Counted from the stretch's first letter, positions 34,395-45,054 are shown. The stretch is 64,000 nucleotides of DNA from Apoderus coryli (GCA_911728435.2 OU452205.1:11166260-11230259), one strand, 5' to 3'. The notes: a model not told the origin generated them from the letters alone. Numbers and translations are program-made.

Positions 34395-35215
34395 AAAATA
34401 AGATATAATTGATGGGGATATTTTGGAATACCAAGAATCGGCAAGGAATTTAGAACTTATTCTTGATCGTAAACTGCGATTCAAGAATCATATAACTTCA
34501 AAACTCAAGATTGGATATGGCATATTAAAACAGATATACCCACATCGACATTCCTTGAGTGTACCGGTGAAAATTCAAATGTCTGATGCTGTTGTCGCAT
34601 GTAAACTATTGTGACAGCATCTACGGTCCTTGTCTTGATAGTAACAGGAGAGTTCAGAAATTGCAGAACTCGTGTCTGCGGATGATCTTTGGAGTTAGAA
34701 GGAGACAACGAATATCTCACAAGCTTAAGGAGGCGGGTTGGATGAATATGTATAGCAGACGTATTCTTCATGCAACATGCTTTTATTATAAGACCATCAA
34801 ATACACCTCCTTATCTTGAAGAAAAAATTGTTTATCGGACTGATATCTATAATTTGAACATTAGACGCAAAAGTCTAATAACAGTTCCAGCTCATAAAAA
34901 AACTACTTAAGAGATCGTTTGCCTATAATGCGATTTGTGAATAAGGACTTTTCCCAAAGTTTAAAGATGTTTAAATTTGAATTAAAGAATAAATTGCTAG
35001 ATAGTATTTAGTCTCTTTGAATATTTTGGTTCTTTGTCTTAATTTATTATTAATTATTTTATTGTTCAGCCTTATTATTGTAATGTGTAGTTTGGTGTTG
35101 GTTATTAACTATTAAGTACCTTTAATATAGTGTTGTAATAAGTTTTTTGTTTCTTAGGTTTCAACAGCACCCAACTTAGAGGCTGAAAATTAAAGCCTTT
35201 TAGTTCTAATAATAA
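34395..35215 (+). pseudogene. 5'-truncated LINE tail, sister of 28040-30080
   Basis: The frame reads GDILEYQESARNLELILDRK, LRFKNHITSKLKIGYGILKQ, IYPHRHSL, shifts frame at about 34600, then NYCDSIYGPCLDSNRRVQKL, QNSCLRMIFGVRR and RRILHATCFYYKTIK. This is collinear with 29160-29738 of the other LINE and includes the KNHITSKLKIG stretch that copy lacks. It ends in aaagccttttagttctaataataataat at about 35215. Not functional. Confidence 0.8.
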
Positions 35216-35333
35216 TAATTTTGTGATGTACATCCCAAAAGTGATTTATGTAATATTTTTCTTAGAACTAATATACGTATTATTAATTTTATAAGGGTTC
35301 TCTATATACCTAAATACACAATGTTTTGATTTA

Positions 35334-36581
35334 TCGGGTCCGCCATCTAACGTTTTTTTTTCTGATTTGACAGATAATTAGTTTTATCCTTCCGCTGAAC
35401 GAATATGGTTGTGTATACGCTTGAACAACGCTGGGAAATATTGCGACATTACTTTGAAAATCATGGTAATGTTGCAGAATGTGTGCGAAAATTGCGTACG
35501 GATTTTGGAAGAAGAGAAGCACCGTCAGCTCCGTATGTTCGTTATCTCTTGAAAAAAGTGAAAGAAACTGGCATCCTCATCGATAAACCAAAGCGTGAAA
35601 AGCCAAAAACAGTGCGTACACCCGAGAATATTGCTGCTGTGGCAGAAAGTGTGCGTGAAGCGCCATCAACATCAATTCACCGACGGTCTCAACAATTGAA
35701 CATTTCGGAGACATCATTGAGACGAATTTTGCATAAAGACCTTGGTATGACGCTATACAAAGTCCAATTGGTTCAGGAGTTGAAGCCAACTGACCATCCA
35801 ATGCGTTTTCGCTTCGCTCAGTGGGCCTGCGATCGACATACAGAAGATGCCGATTTTGCCAAAAAAATCATCTTTTCAGATGAAGCTCATTTTGATCTTG
35901 GCGGGTATGTAAACAAGCAAAATTGTCGCATTTGGGGCACAGAAAACCCGCACGCATACATTCAAAAGCCGATGCACCCAAAACGAGTCACTGTTTGGTG
36001 CGGATTTTGGTCCGGCGGCATAATTGGGCCATTTTTCTTCGAAAATGAGCAAGGAGTGGCCGTTACAGTCAATGGCGATCGTTATCGGGCCATGTTGAAC
36101 GAATTTTTGTTCACAAAAATTGAAGAGGAGGATATTGGCAACATTTGGTTTCAAAAGGACGGCGCTACGTGCCACACAGCCGAAGCTACACTCGATGTTT
36201 TGCGCCCTGTTTTTGAAGATCGCATTATCAGCCGCAGAGCTGATGTCATTTGGCCACCTCGGAGCTGCGATTTGACACCGTTGGACCATTATTTGTGGGG
36301 TGCCGTCAAAGATAAGTGTTACGCCGACAAGCCAGAGACAATTGACGCTTTAAAGGACAATATTCGTGAAGCCATTGGTGGAATACAGATGCACACATAA
36401 TGTGCTTAAAAATTGGACCTAGGCTACTGCATGGCCAGCCGAGGCAGCCATTTGAATGAAATTATTTGTCATTATTAACCGGAAGTATTGTACTTTCAAA
36501 TAAAAAAAGAAATTTGAGAAAATATTCAGCAGTTTTTCTTTTATAGCATTTAAAAAAAAAAAAGTTATCTGGCAGACCCAA
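35334..36581 (+). mobile_element. Rosa-type (DD41D) mariner element, nearly complete
   Basis: Imperfect TIRs: the left end tcgggtccgccatctaac (from 35334) faces the right end gttatctggcagacccaa (to 36581). TA dinucleotides at 35332-35333 and 36582-36583 are the expected mariner target duplication. Length is 1248 bp, usual for mariners. It contains one long transposase frame. Confidence 0.85.
35405..36400 (+). CDS. Mariner transposase, DD41D rosa subfamily, C-terminus altered
   Basis: The 331-codon frame starts at an ATG 71 bp inside the left TIR end. Residues about 1-115 form the paired-like HTH DNA-binding part (YTLEQRWEILRHYFENHGNV, SETSLRRILHKDLG). The catalytic triad is D159 (IIFSDEAHF), D252 (FQKDGATCHT) and D294 (DLTPLDHYLWG); D252 to D294 are separated by 41 residues, the DD41D signature of rosa-type mariners. 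The frame stops after QMHT, yet the same reading frame 18-60 nt downstream resumes family-like sequence (GYCMASRGSHLNEIICHY) at about 36422-36475. Two small compensating indels therefore appear to have cut off a conserved tail of about 30 residues. All catalytic residues are intact; activity is uncertain. Confidence 0.9.
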   Translation: MVVYTLEQRWEILRHYFENHGNVAECVRKLRTDFGRREAPSAPYVRYLLKKVKETGILIDKPKREKPKTVRTPENIAAVAESVREAPSTSIHRRSQQLNISETSLRRILHKDLGMTLYKVQLVQELKPTDHPMRFRFAQWACDRHTEDADFAKKIIFSDEAHFDLGGYVNKQNCRIWGTENPHAYIQKPMHPKRVTVWCGFWSGGIIGPFFFENEQGVAVTVNGDRYRAMLNEFLFTKIEEEDIGNIWFQKDGATCHTAEATLDVLRPVFEDRIISRRADVIWPPRSCDLTPLDHYLWGAVKDKCYADKPETIDALKDNIREAIGGIQMHT

Positions 36582-36976
36582 TATTTTGTTCAGTATTGTC
36601 TATTACATACAAATAATATAACCTCACATTTTTTAATGTAGATTTTTCATAATATGCCTGATATTTCATATTATGCGGTTTTCAGCATTCAGTAAGTCAA
36701 AGTTTTTAAATGAATCATCAGGGGTCATTTGAAATCACTTACCTATCCATAACATTGACATAAAAATGAGTCACCCTGTATCTTTAAAAAGGAGCAAGGT
36801 AGTTAAAATCGGACTGTAGATACGTATGGTCGGTAAAATTGAAAAAAATATAGGCAGAATGAAATTCTGGCTAACAATGAAAATTAGCAAAGTTTTGAAT
36901 CTGTAGAACATACTGCACCCTGTAAAAGTCGTTAGATAAAATGTTACAGCTTGTCTAGACCTCAAGAGAAAGCGAA

Positions 36977-37326
36977 AATAGGGAGTTAAAGTTGTACATG
37001 AGACGAGACGTATCTATGCTGACGTAACGGAAATTATTTAGGATAAGTCAATTGAAAAATCTAGGACCAAAAATGAGTTAAAGTTTGATTAGCAACGTAA
37101 CGCATTTCTCTTAGGTTATGTTTATATTTGTTAAACTCGTTCGGATACCTCCGGTCATACAATCGAGGATTTCCGGTAGAATGCGTTCTCGTCTGCATGA
37201 CACGCAAGAGACCGTATCGATACGGGATACGTATCCGCAAACGAGATGAAAAATTCATCTGCGCATGCCTAGCTGTCAATAGATACGTATACGTTCTTGT
37301 CTCATGAACAACTTTAACTCCCTATT
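36977..37326. mobile_element. 350-bp MITE with TIR aatagggagttaaagttgt
   Basis: The left end aatagggagttaaagttgta (36977 on) and catgagacgagacgtatcta match the right end inverted (gatacgtat..cttgtctcatgaacaactttaactccctatt, to 37326), giving arms of about 45 bp. No coding; the frame at 37061-37279 is chance. Confidence 0.75.
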
Positions 37327-37444
37327 ATTAAAAGTAAAAAAAAACTAAAAACCGTATTTCACAGTAATTTTTAAGAAAGAAATCCACCTCAAAACGAATA
37401 TCCATCATAAGGTCCATATCGAATTTGACCAGTTTTTACCTATT

Positions 37445-37480
37445 TAGTATATTTGAGAGGGAGGTATCTCAAATATACTA
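37445..37480. repeat. Perfect 14-bp-arm hairpin at the mariner edge
   Basis: tagtatatttgaga (37445-37458) and tctcaaatatacta (37467-37480) flank an 8-nt loop, directly outside the end of the vertumnana-like mariner. Confidence 0.8.
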
Positions 37481-37483
37481 ATA

Positions 37484-38538
37484 CGAGGGTTGCTTTTGCC
37501 ACTCTGATTGAGGTATCTTGAAAACATGCATTCAGAATGCAGCAACCGCTTCTTCAGGTGTCGAAAAACGTGGACCTCTCAGTTTGTTTTTTACGTACGG
37601 GAATAAAAAGAAGTCATTCGGTGCCAAGTCAGCACTATACGGCGGATGACTGATGAAATCGATGTTTTGGGTGCTCAAAAATGCAGTTGTTTGAGCCGAT
37701 GTGTGAGAGCTCGCATTGTCGTGGTGAAGAGTGATCCGTCTTCGGCGGTTGGTTTTCCTGATTTCTTGGAAGACAACTGGCAAACAAATGGTTGTGTACC
37801 ACTCAGAATTGACTGTTCTGCGTTGTTCTAGTGGTACGGTTGCGACATGTCCAGTTTTTCCGAAAAAACAGGCGACCATTTGCTTGGAAGTGCTTCGTGC
37901 GCGAACTACTTTTGTTGGATTTGGCTCATATTGAAACATCACTACAGTCGACTGCTGTTTACTTTCGGGCTCATACGCGTAAATCCATTCATCACCTGTC
38001 ACGATGTCATAGACGTGTTTCGAAGCACCACGATCGTATTTTTTGAGCATTTCTTTCGACCAATCGACACGAGCCTTTTTTTGAGCGATTGAAAAATTGT
38101 GTGGGATCCAACGCGAAAAAATTTTTTTGACAGTCAAATGTTTATGCAATATTGAATGTTTGCTGCTGCACTAATGCCCAAAGTTGTCTCAATCTCTTGA
38201 TAGGTCACATGACGATCTTGCAATATCAGTTCGCACACAGCATCAATGGTTTTCGGAACAACAACTGATTTTGGACGACCTTCACGAAATGCGTCTTGGA
38301 GTGAACTACGACCACGATTGAATTCACCATACCATCGATAAACACTGGTCCTTGATGGAACTTCATCGCCAAAAATTGAATTAAGTTCATCCATCTGTTG
38401 CTGAGTTAATCCACGTCGAAATTTGTAAAAAATAATCGCACGAAAATGTTCACGATTTAATTCCATTTTTCGGCCGAGATGAATCTTTTAAGTTACTGTA
38501 AACAACACAAATAGCGCTCGTATGTCAAAATATTCTAA
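37484..38538 (-). pseudogene. Vertumnana-like mariner transposase (DD34D), frameshifted and 3'-truncated
   Basis: Minus-strand reading starts at ATG 38464-38466 with MELNREHFRAIIFYKFRRGL and an HTH region, goes off frame near 38150, and resumes (38149-37532) with WIPHNFSIAQKKARVDWSKE. Catalytic Asps lie in VTGDEWIYAYEPE (one residue shorter than the usual GDESWIY), LHHDNASSHT and SADLAPNDFFLF; the last two are 34 residues apart (DD34D). The expected SPD is SAD here. After a TGA the same frame continues MHVFKIPQSEWQK and then breaks into caaccctcgta, the probable terminus, so the C-terminal tail is deleted. The leader is interrupted at 38539 by the Ty3/gypsy insertion and resumes at 43744. Dead copy. 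Confidence 0.85.
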
Positions 38539-38543
38539 GTACG
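38539..38543 (+). repeat. Left 5-bp target duplication of the Ty3/gypsy element (GTACG)
   Basis: GTACG immediately left of the 5' LTR; the same five bases follow the 3' LTR at 43739-43743. Confidence 0.95.
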
Positions 38544-38895
38544 TGTGGCAACATTCCAATTAATAAAATTAAATTTCTGTTATCATTTTCCAGTATTAAA
38601 TTTAGTTATTGTTACATATTTGAAATTGTATTTATATATTACATATACCTACATAGTATTTTATATGTTTCTTTATAGTATAAGATTTACCTAGATCTAG
38701 ATGAGTAATAATACTTACTATACTTAGATATTTATATTTATATTCAAAAATAGTTAGTTGATTATTTACCTCGGTAGGAAATAGACTATAAGTAGAGTTG
38801 TTACAGTTTTATATATTCTTTTGTGCATAATTATTAAATAAAGTGTAAACGTGAAGTTTGTTGTTTTAATTAATTGTTGTTGATACGCTAGCACA
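38544..38895 (+). repeat. 5' LTR
   Basis: It begins tgtggcaacattcc and ends gatacgctagcaca. 352 bp, identical to 43387-43738. It contains AATAAA at 38837-38842 (poly-A signal). Confidence 0.97.
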
Positions 38896-38898
38896 AAT

Positions 38899-38916
38899 TG
38901 GCGATGAGGATGGAAT
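38899..38916 (+). promoter_or_regulatory. Primer-binding-site position
   Basis: tggcgatgaggatgg starts 3 nt after the 5' LTR. A TGG start is expected for pairing with the CCA end of a tRNA; the tRNA was not identified. Confidence 0.6.
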
Positions 38917-39110
38917 GGTAGTTTGGTATAAAACTCAAGTAGGTCAAACAAAGTATATTTGAAATTATTACTAGTTGTAAATTTTTTTTTAAGTATATTA
39001 AAATAATAATTTAAACAAGAATATATCTAACTACCAATTGAATAGTTTGAATAAATAAGCTGTTACCTAATGTTTTAGGCAGCAAAAACTGATAAGGCTT
39101 GAAGCCAAAA

Positions 39111-39283
39111 GAAAGGGCTGGGACCCATAACAAGGGCTGGGACCCATAACAAGGGCTGGGACCCATAACAAGGGCTGAGACCCACAACAAGGGCTGAGAC
39201 CCACAACAAGGGCTGAGACCCACAACAAGGGCTGAGACCCACAACAAAAGCTGAGACCCACAACAAGGGCTGAGTCCAACTTT
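39111..39283 (+). repeat. 19-bp minisatellite in the retrotransposon leader
   Basis: About nine head-to-tail copies of aagggctgrgacccayaac. The first three carry 'gggacccat', the later ones 'gagaccca(c)'. As 19 is not a multiple of 3, all three frames of the minus strand stay open and repetitive, which explains the overlapping false frames there. Confidence 0.95.
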
Positions 39284-39430
39284 GTTGACTTAAAAACAAC
39301 TTTAAATATTCGGTAAGATTTGATTTGTTAATAAATAATCAAATACAAAAAAAAAATATATATATATATATTATGAAAATAATAGGTGGTTGTGCACGCT
39401 ATAAGTAATAAACGGCATTACTTTCAGAAA

Positions 39431-39775
39431 ATGTCTGATGTTGGAATTAAACCATTTCTATGCGACAGTATAGATAAACCATTGCTTCGTGGGGAATGGG
39501 AAAAATGGCTCAGATCGCTGGAGTTGTATCTAGCGGCAGAGGACATCACGGACCCCACAAGGAAACGAAATAAGCTCCTTCATTATGGGGGGAGCCAATT
39601 ACAAGAGGTAGCATTCAATATCCCAGGTGCAATAGTAGAATATGATCCGGATAGTATAAATGATATATATAAGTTATTAGTTAACAAATTATCTGAATAC
39701 TTCTCACCTAAACAAAACTCAACTTTTGAACGTCATATATTTCGTAACATGAAAACTGAAGAAAATGAATCGTGA
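39431..39775 (+). CDS. Gag (N-terminal part), stopped early
   Basis: The first ATG in context is at 39431 (MSDVGIKPFLCDSIDKPLLR), although the frame is open from 39386. The 114 residues match the capsid-like N-terminus of Ty3/gypsy gag, with EWEKWLRSLELYLAAEDI and LVNKLSEYFSPKQNSTFERH. The frame ends in TGA at 39773-39775. Just there the 7-mer TCGTGAA is tandemly repeated (39769-39782), and gag-like coding continues in the +1 frame. A nucleocapsid with zinc knuckles follows in that other frame. The break may be a lesion of this copy or part of a recoding signal; the tandem 7-mer favours a lesion. Confidence 0.85.
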   Translation: MSDVGIKPFLCDSIDKPLLRGEWEKWLRSLELYLAAEDITDPTRKRNKLLHYGGSQLQEVAFNIPGAIVEYDPDSINDIYKLLVNKLSEYFSPKQNSTFERHIFRNMKTEENES

Positions 39776-39784
39776 ATCGTGAAT

Positions 39785-42700
39785 TCGACATCAGGCTAAT
39801 AAATGCACGTTTGGTAATTCGTATGTGGAATCCAAAGACATTAGCTTAAAGGATAAACTCATAGATAATTGGGCACCCCTTGAACTCAAGAGAAAGTTAT
39901 TAGAAAAAGAAAGATCACTTAGTGAAGTTATCGAGCTCTGTTTGGTGCATGAACAAATTTGTACTCAGTCCAAGGTAATGGATATGTCAGCTGTACCAAG
40001 CACGAGCGCGTTAACGAACGTGAATAAAATTACTTTACGGCCGAATACCAAGCTCAACAATAATATATGCTCTCGGTGCGGTAAAACCGGACATTTTCAA
40101 TTTTCTAAAGATTGTCCGGCTAAACAAGTCAAATGTCACAAATGCGACTTACAAGGACATTTCGCTTCAATGTGTAGAACTATACGAAAGAAACGTGCTG
40201 CTGGCAATGATCCTAGGAATAATTCATACAAACGGAAAAAGTCAACCCATCAAAGAGTTAACTTTGTTGATAATTCCGACTATGAAAATCGAACCGACAC
40301 AATTACAGATTTCGAATGTTTTAAAATTATATCAAGTCCATCAAACGATGTTAATGATGATATGATTCAATGCGAAGTAGGAGGAGTCTTAATAAATTTA
40401 TTGATAGACTCCGGTTCGAAAGTTAATATTGTTAATGCCGAATCCTGGGATTTTCTAAACTCACATAAAGCCATTGTTTGGGATGTTAATACATGCCCAG
40501 AGCATACTCTGAAGGGTTACGCTTCCACAAGTTCTTTACAAGTTACGCGCCAGTTTCATACAACAATTAGCATCCCCAATCGCGAAGAGATTATTACAAC
40601 TTTCTATGTGGTCGATCAGGGTGAAATTTCTATTCTAGGTAAAGATACTTCCATGCGGTTAGGTCTTTTAAAAATAGGATTAAATGTGAATAAAATTGAT
40701 AATGATAGTTGTTTTCCAAAAATTAAAAACATAAAAATTAAACTGACTATTGATCCTTCAGTGAAACCGGTTAGACAGCCCGTTCGCCGAATACCAATTT
40801 CACTAGAGGCTCAAGTGGAGAAAAAGTTACAAGAAGCGTTAGATGCTGATATTATCGAAAAAGTAATAGAACCTAGTTCTTGGATATCTCCAATTGTTAT
40901 AGTATTTAAACCTAACAACGACATTCGAATTTGCGTAGATATGCGCCGGGCGAATCAAGCTATACTACGGGAAAATTATCCACTTCCAACTTTTGAATCA
41001 TTTATGACAAAATTGCGGGGAGCCAATTACTTCTCTAGATTGGACCTATCTAATGCTTATCACCAATTAGAACTCGATGAAGACAGCCGATACATAACAA
41101 CATTCATTACCCACAAAGGTATGTTTAGATATAAACGTTTAATGTTCGGCGTGAACTCCGCGCCCGAAATTTTCCAGAGAGTTTTTGAAGAGTTACTTGC
41201 GTCTTGTAAAAATTGTTTAAATTACCTTGATGACATAATTGTTTTCGGTAACACAGAAGAAGAACATAATCACTATTTACAACAAATTCTAATAACCTTT
41301 AAGAATAATATTGTTCTCTTAAATGATACAAAATGTGTCATGAAGGTACGCGAATTACATTTCTTGGGACATAAATTATCAAATCACGGTATTGATGCGG
41401 ATGAAAAGAAAATAAGAACTGTTTTAGAATTTCGACCACCTAAAACTAAAGAAGAATTAAGAAGTTTTTTGGGTTTAGTAACTTACCTTGGAAAATTTAT
41501 CCCTGACTTAGGAACGTTAACTGAACCATTACGTCTCTTAATTAAACAAGATCAAACATTTACTTGGACTAATATTCACCAAGAGAATTTTGACAGATTA
41601 AAACGGTGTCTCGCAAAGCTTCCCACTTTGGCTTATTTTGACCCAACCAGACGAACTCGTTTAATTGCTGACGCGAGCCCAGTAGCATTAGGTGCTGTTC
41701 TTCTACAATTTAACGAATCTAATATACCACAGGTTATATCTTATGCAAGCAAATCTTTAAGTGATGTTGATGTTGAGAGTTTATCGTTAGTTTGGGCAGT
41801 AGAAAGATTTTACTATTATCTTTCTGGATTGGAATTTGAGCTTGTGACCGATCATAAGCCTTTAGAAGCGATTTTTAAGCCAAGTTCAAAACCTCCTGCT
41901 AGAATTGAACGTTGGATATTAAGATTACAAGCTTTTAAATTTAAAATTATCTACAAACCAGGAAAACAAAACATTGCAGATTCAGTCTCACGCCTCTGTT
42001 CAATTACTCAGGAACCTTCATTTGACGGGGAAGAGGAAAATCACATTTTTACTATTCTTGAACGTCACACGCCTAAAAGTATAAAAGTTTCAGCTGTAAT
42101 AACGGAGAGCGAAAAAGATAAAGTTATTTGTGACGCAGTAGAGAAGGTAAATAATAATAACTGGAATATTTCAGACAAAAATCCATATTTTCCATTTCGT
42201 ATAGAACTCGCTACCATGGGCCCAATTTTATTAAGAGGAACACGTATTGTTATTCCGGAAACCCTACGTGAACCAACATTAAAACTGGCGCACGAAGGTC
42301 ATCCGGGTGGAACCGTTATGAAGCGTCGGTTACGTGCTAAAGTGTGGTGGCCACTAATCGATAAACAAGTAGAGAAATTTGTAAAAATGTGCCGTGATTG
42401 TCTGCTAGTTACTTTACCTGATAAACCACCCCCAATGACCCGTCATCGGTTTCCTGATAAGCCGTGGGAATGTATTGCGATTGACCTAATGGGTCCACTG
42501 CCAAATCAAGAACAATTACTTGTAATAATTGACTATTTTTCAAGATATCAGGAAATAAAATTTTTAAAGTCTACGACATCTACAATAATTATTCAGCAAT
42601 TGTTAGAGGTGTTTTCGCGATTGGGTTTCCCGAAATCTATTCGTTCCGATAATGGGCGACAATTCGTAAGTATCGAATTCCGCACGTTTTGTGAACATCA

Positions 42701-43406
42701 TGATATAGAACTAATACATACACCACCCTATTGGCCCCAAGCAAACGGCGAAGTAGAGAATATGAACCGGTCCATTCTTAAACGACTCCAGATTTGCGAT
42801 GCCAATAAATTAAATTATCAAACTGAATTACAAAAATTTACACTAATGTACAATACTACCCCGCATGGAACTACAGGTAAATCTCCAACAGAACTGCTTA
42901 TGAACCGTAATATTCGCGACAAAATTCCTTCAATTAATGATCTTGTGAGCACACCAGTTAATGAAGAAGTGCGGGACACAGATTTAATTAATAAACATAA
43001 AGGAAAGGAAAGAGAAGATGGTACGCGACATGCTCAGGAAAGTGGAATTAAACCAGGGGATAAAGTATTATTACAAAATCAAATTTTCCCAAACAAATTG
43101 ACCACCCGTTATAATAACACAAACTATACAGTTCAGTCGCGCACCGGAAATGAAGTCGTCGTACAAGGTGACAATGGTCAAATATTTAAGCGTCATGTGA
43201 CTCATGTCAAAAAAATACCAGGCGAGGAGAAAAGTCCAGAAATGTCGCCTTCTCCAGAATATGCCTCTTTAGAAGTTGAAAATAATCCTGATTCTCAAAC
43301 ACCTCAAAAATTGGATTTACCACACACTTCCTGTCCCAAACCCAGTTCTATGCTTCCTCCTCTAAAACTGAAAAAAGTTGAGGGAATGTGGCAACATTCC
43401 AATTAA
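39785..43406 (+). CDS. Pol polyprotein with C-terminal gag (nucleocapsid)
   Basis: The open frame in +1 relative to gag; it has no ATG at its beginning, so translation must reach it from gag. Numbered from 39825: two CCHC-type zinc knuckles at about 84-125 (CSRCGKTGHF..C, CHKCDLQGHFASMC); aspartic protease LLIDSGSKVNIV at about 195; reverse transcriptase with SRLDLSNAYHQLELD and YLDD at about 467; RNase H with IADAS (about 614) and TDHKPLEAIF (about 675); integrase with HHCC finger (HEGHPGG..CRDC, about 820-855) and catalytic D-D-35-E (AIDLMGP, RSDNGRQFVS, NGEVEN). A GPY/F-like tail follows. The last codons run 20 nt into the 3' LTR before TAA. No internal stop. Confidence 0.95.
43371..43386 (+). 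promoter_or_regulatory. Polypurine tract
   Basis: aaaaaagttgagggaa directly before the 3' LTR start TG, in the expected position for plus-strand priming. It lies inside the pol coding frame. Confidence 0.8.
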
Positions 43407-43738
43407 TAAAATTAAATTTCTGTTATCATTTTCCAGTATTAAATTTAGTTATTGTTACATATTTGAAATTGTATTTATATATTACATATACCTACATAGT
43501 ATTTTATATGTTTCTTTATAGTATAAGATTTACCTAGATCTAGATGAGTAATAATACTTACTATACTTAGATATTTATATTTATATTCAAAAATAGTTAG
43601 TTGATTATTTACCTCGGTAGGAAATAGACTATAAGTAGAGTTGTTACAGTTTTATATATTCTTTTGTGCATAATTATTAAATAAAGTGTAAACGTGAAGT
43701 TTGTTGTTTTAATTAATTGTTGTTGATACGCTAGCACA
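43387..43738 (+). repeat. 3' LTR
   Basis: Identical to 38544-38895 over 352 bp; followed by the GTACG duplication at 43739-43743. Confidence 0.97.
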
Positions 43739-43743
43739 GTACG

Positions 43744-43795
43744 TATAACCTCAAAAATGTCCAACTTAACGATAGAGCTGTCAGTTGCCAGATTG
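43744..43795 (-). mobile_element. Displaced leader of the vertumnana-like mariner
   Basis: Sequence right of the gypsy insertion (tataacctcaaaaatgtcc onward) continues the mariner leader cut at 38538. The expected terminal inverted repeat is not clearly recognisable (gttgccagattgcaacacca is only partly similar to the cgagggttgcttttgcc end at 37484), so the outer limit is uncertain. Confidence 0.5.
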
Positions 43796-43962
43796 CAACA
43801 CCAGGGTTGCCAAATCCATCCAGATTTTGATAAAACTGCCGCTAAGTTCAAATAATACACACAATGTAAGAAATGTATTAATAAAAATTACATAAGATAC
43901 AGATTTTTCAATTAACAACGGTCGCAAATAGTATATTATGCAACGAACATGAAATGACATAT

Positions 43963-44032
43963 ATTTCCTACGAGTATGATCGTTTGCAGCATGAGCCACA
44001 GGCGAGTGCTGCAAATCATACGAGTAGGAAAT
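43963..44032. repeat. Imperfect hairpin of about 31-bp arms
   Basis: atttcctacgagtatgat..gcagcatgagc faces gcgagtgctgcaaatcatac then gagtaggaaat. The layout resembles the hairpin at 7246-7327. Confidence 0.7.
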
Positions 44033-44039
44033 GATGTGA

Positions 44040-44640
44040 GTTTCACACTATACTTTTTCTACGCCTGTTTTAATGCTTTGAAAGTTTAGGAAAATATTTG
44101 TTTTTCGAAATTTATCTATACTTGCCCTGTTGGCGTCAGTCTAAATACGATGAGTTAAAGTATTAAATTGACTAGTGTAGACTTAATAGTCTATTAGTAA
44201 TGAAAACTATGTATTTTCAAATAACCGGCCTTTATTAACTAACACAATTTGTATAAAAATAGTATCTACTCAATATTCGACTGTTTCATTGGAAACACAA
44301 AATGATAATGATAATAATTTTACATATATAAGAATGAAAAGATTTGAATGTAGGTGTACATATATAATTATAAAAACATATCGATCGATGTACCATACAT
44401 AAAAAGTAAAGCGCGTGAAGATAATAAATAGAATTACACATTTTATGAAATCATCCCTAGATGTATTTATGAATATACAGTTTGTCGATGCTACTTTTGT
44501 CATTACCAGGAATGTTATCCTTGCATTTTTGTGCAACTAGTGGGAAATGAAAAACAGCATTACAATGTACTAAATTTTCAAACTATGATTGAACATATTA
44601 TAATAAAGGCATTTGAGACAGTCGTAGAAAAAATATTTTG
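44040..44640. mobile_element. Dispersed non-autonomous element related to 22380-22700
   Basis: The outer parts (actttttctacgcctgt..aatgc on the left, ggcatttgagacagtcgtag then aaaa on the right) are inverted-like matches, and inner blocks recur at 22380-22700. No coding. Confidence 0.5.
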
Positions 44641-45054
44641 TAGGCAACACATTTCAATTAAAAATTAATTACTTAATCCTGACAGCACACAAACACTATA
44701 TATACAATATAGTCGGAATCACCCTCTCTCAATTCGTTCTATACCCATTTCTATTCACGTTGTGTGTGTCAGTTGTGCGTATAAATAAACATTTCTCCAT
44801 AAATTATTAATTAAAGTTTTTGCCACTCCAGATATTATGGAATCGTATATTTACTTCAATTAACCCTTCACATTCAGTTTTCGACGTAATATTATGATTT
44901 TGAAATATGGGTCTGCTGAATTTGATATCAAAGAACATTTATTTTAAGCAAACATAGGTTGAAGAGTTTTTAAATTCTAAAATTTGATCATGGTACATAT
45001 GTGGCTCAAAATTAAGAATTTTCTTATGTACCTTTTTTTCAAAACAAGATATTA

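Larger units (their letters stand above)
38544..43738 (+). mobile_element. Full-length Ty3/gypsy LTR retrotransposon, 5195 bp, very young
   Basis: Two 352-bp LTRs (TG...CA) that I find identical base for base are flanked by a perfect 5-bp GTACG duplication. In order: 5' LTR, primer-binding-type site, 19-bp minisatellite, gag, pol (zinc knuckles, protease, reverse transcriptase, RNase H, integrase), purine-rich tract, 3' LTR. There is no envelope-like frame. Identical LTRs mean insertion so recent that no LTR substitution has accumulated. The one visible lesion is at the gag-pol junction (39770-39785). Confidence 0.97.

Noticed and set aside
35577..36289. Minus-strand frames opposite the rosa mariner
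   Set aside because: Antisense shadows of the transposase gene.
37646..38092. Plus-strand frames opposite the second mariner
   Set aside because: Antisense shadows of the transposase coding.
39111..39283. CRISPR-like regular repeat
   Set aside because: The 19-bp units are directly adjacent without spacers and lie inside a eukaryotic retrotransposon.
39011..39299. Three overlapping minus-strand frames rich in repeated LWVSALVVG-type segments
   Set aside because: They are translations of a 19-bp minisatellite, open in all frames by its period; not genes.
38544..43738. Endogenous retrovirus with envelope
   Set aside because: After integrase there is only a short tail and then the LTR; no envelope-like frame, so it is treated as a plain Ty3/gypsy retrotransposon.
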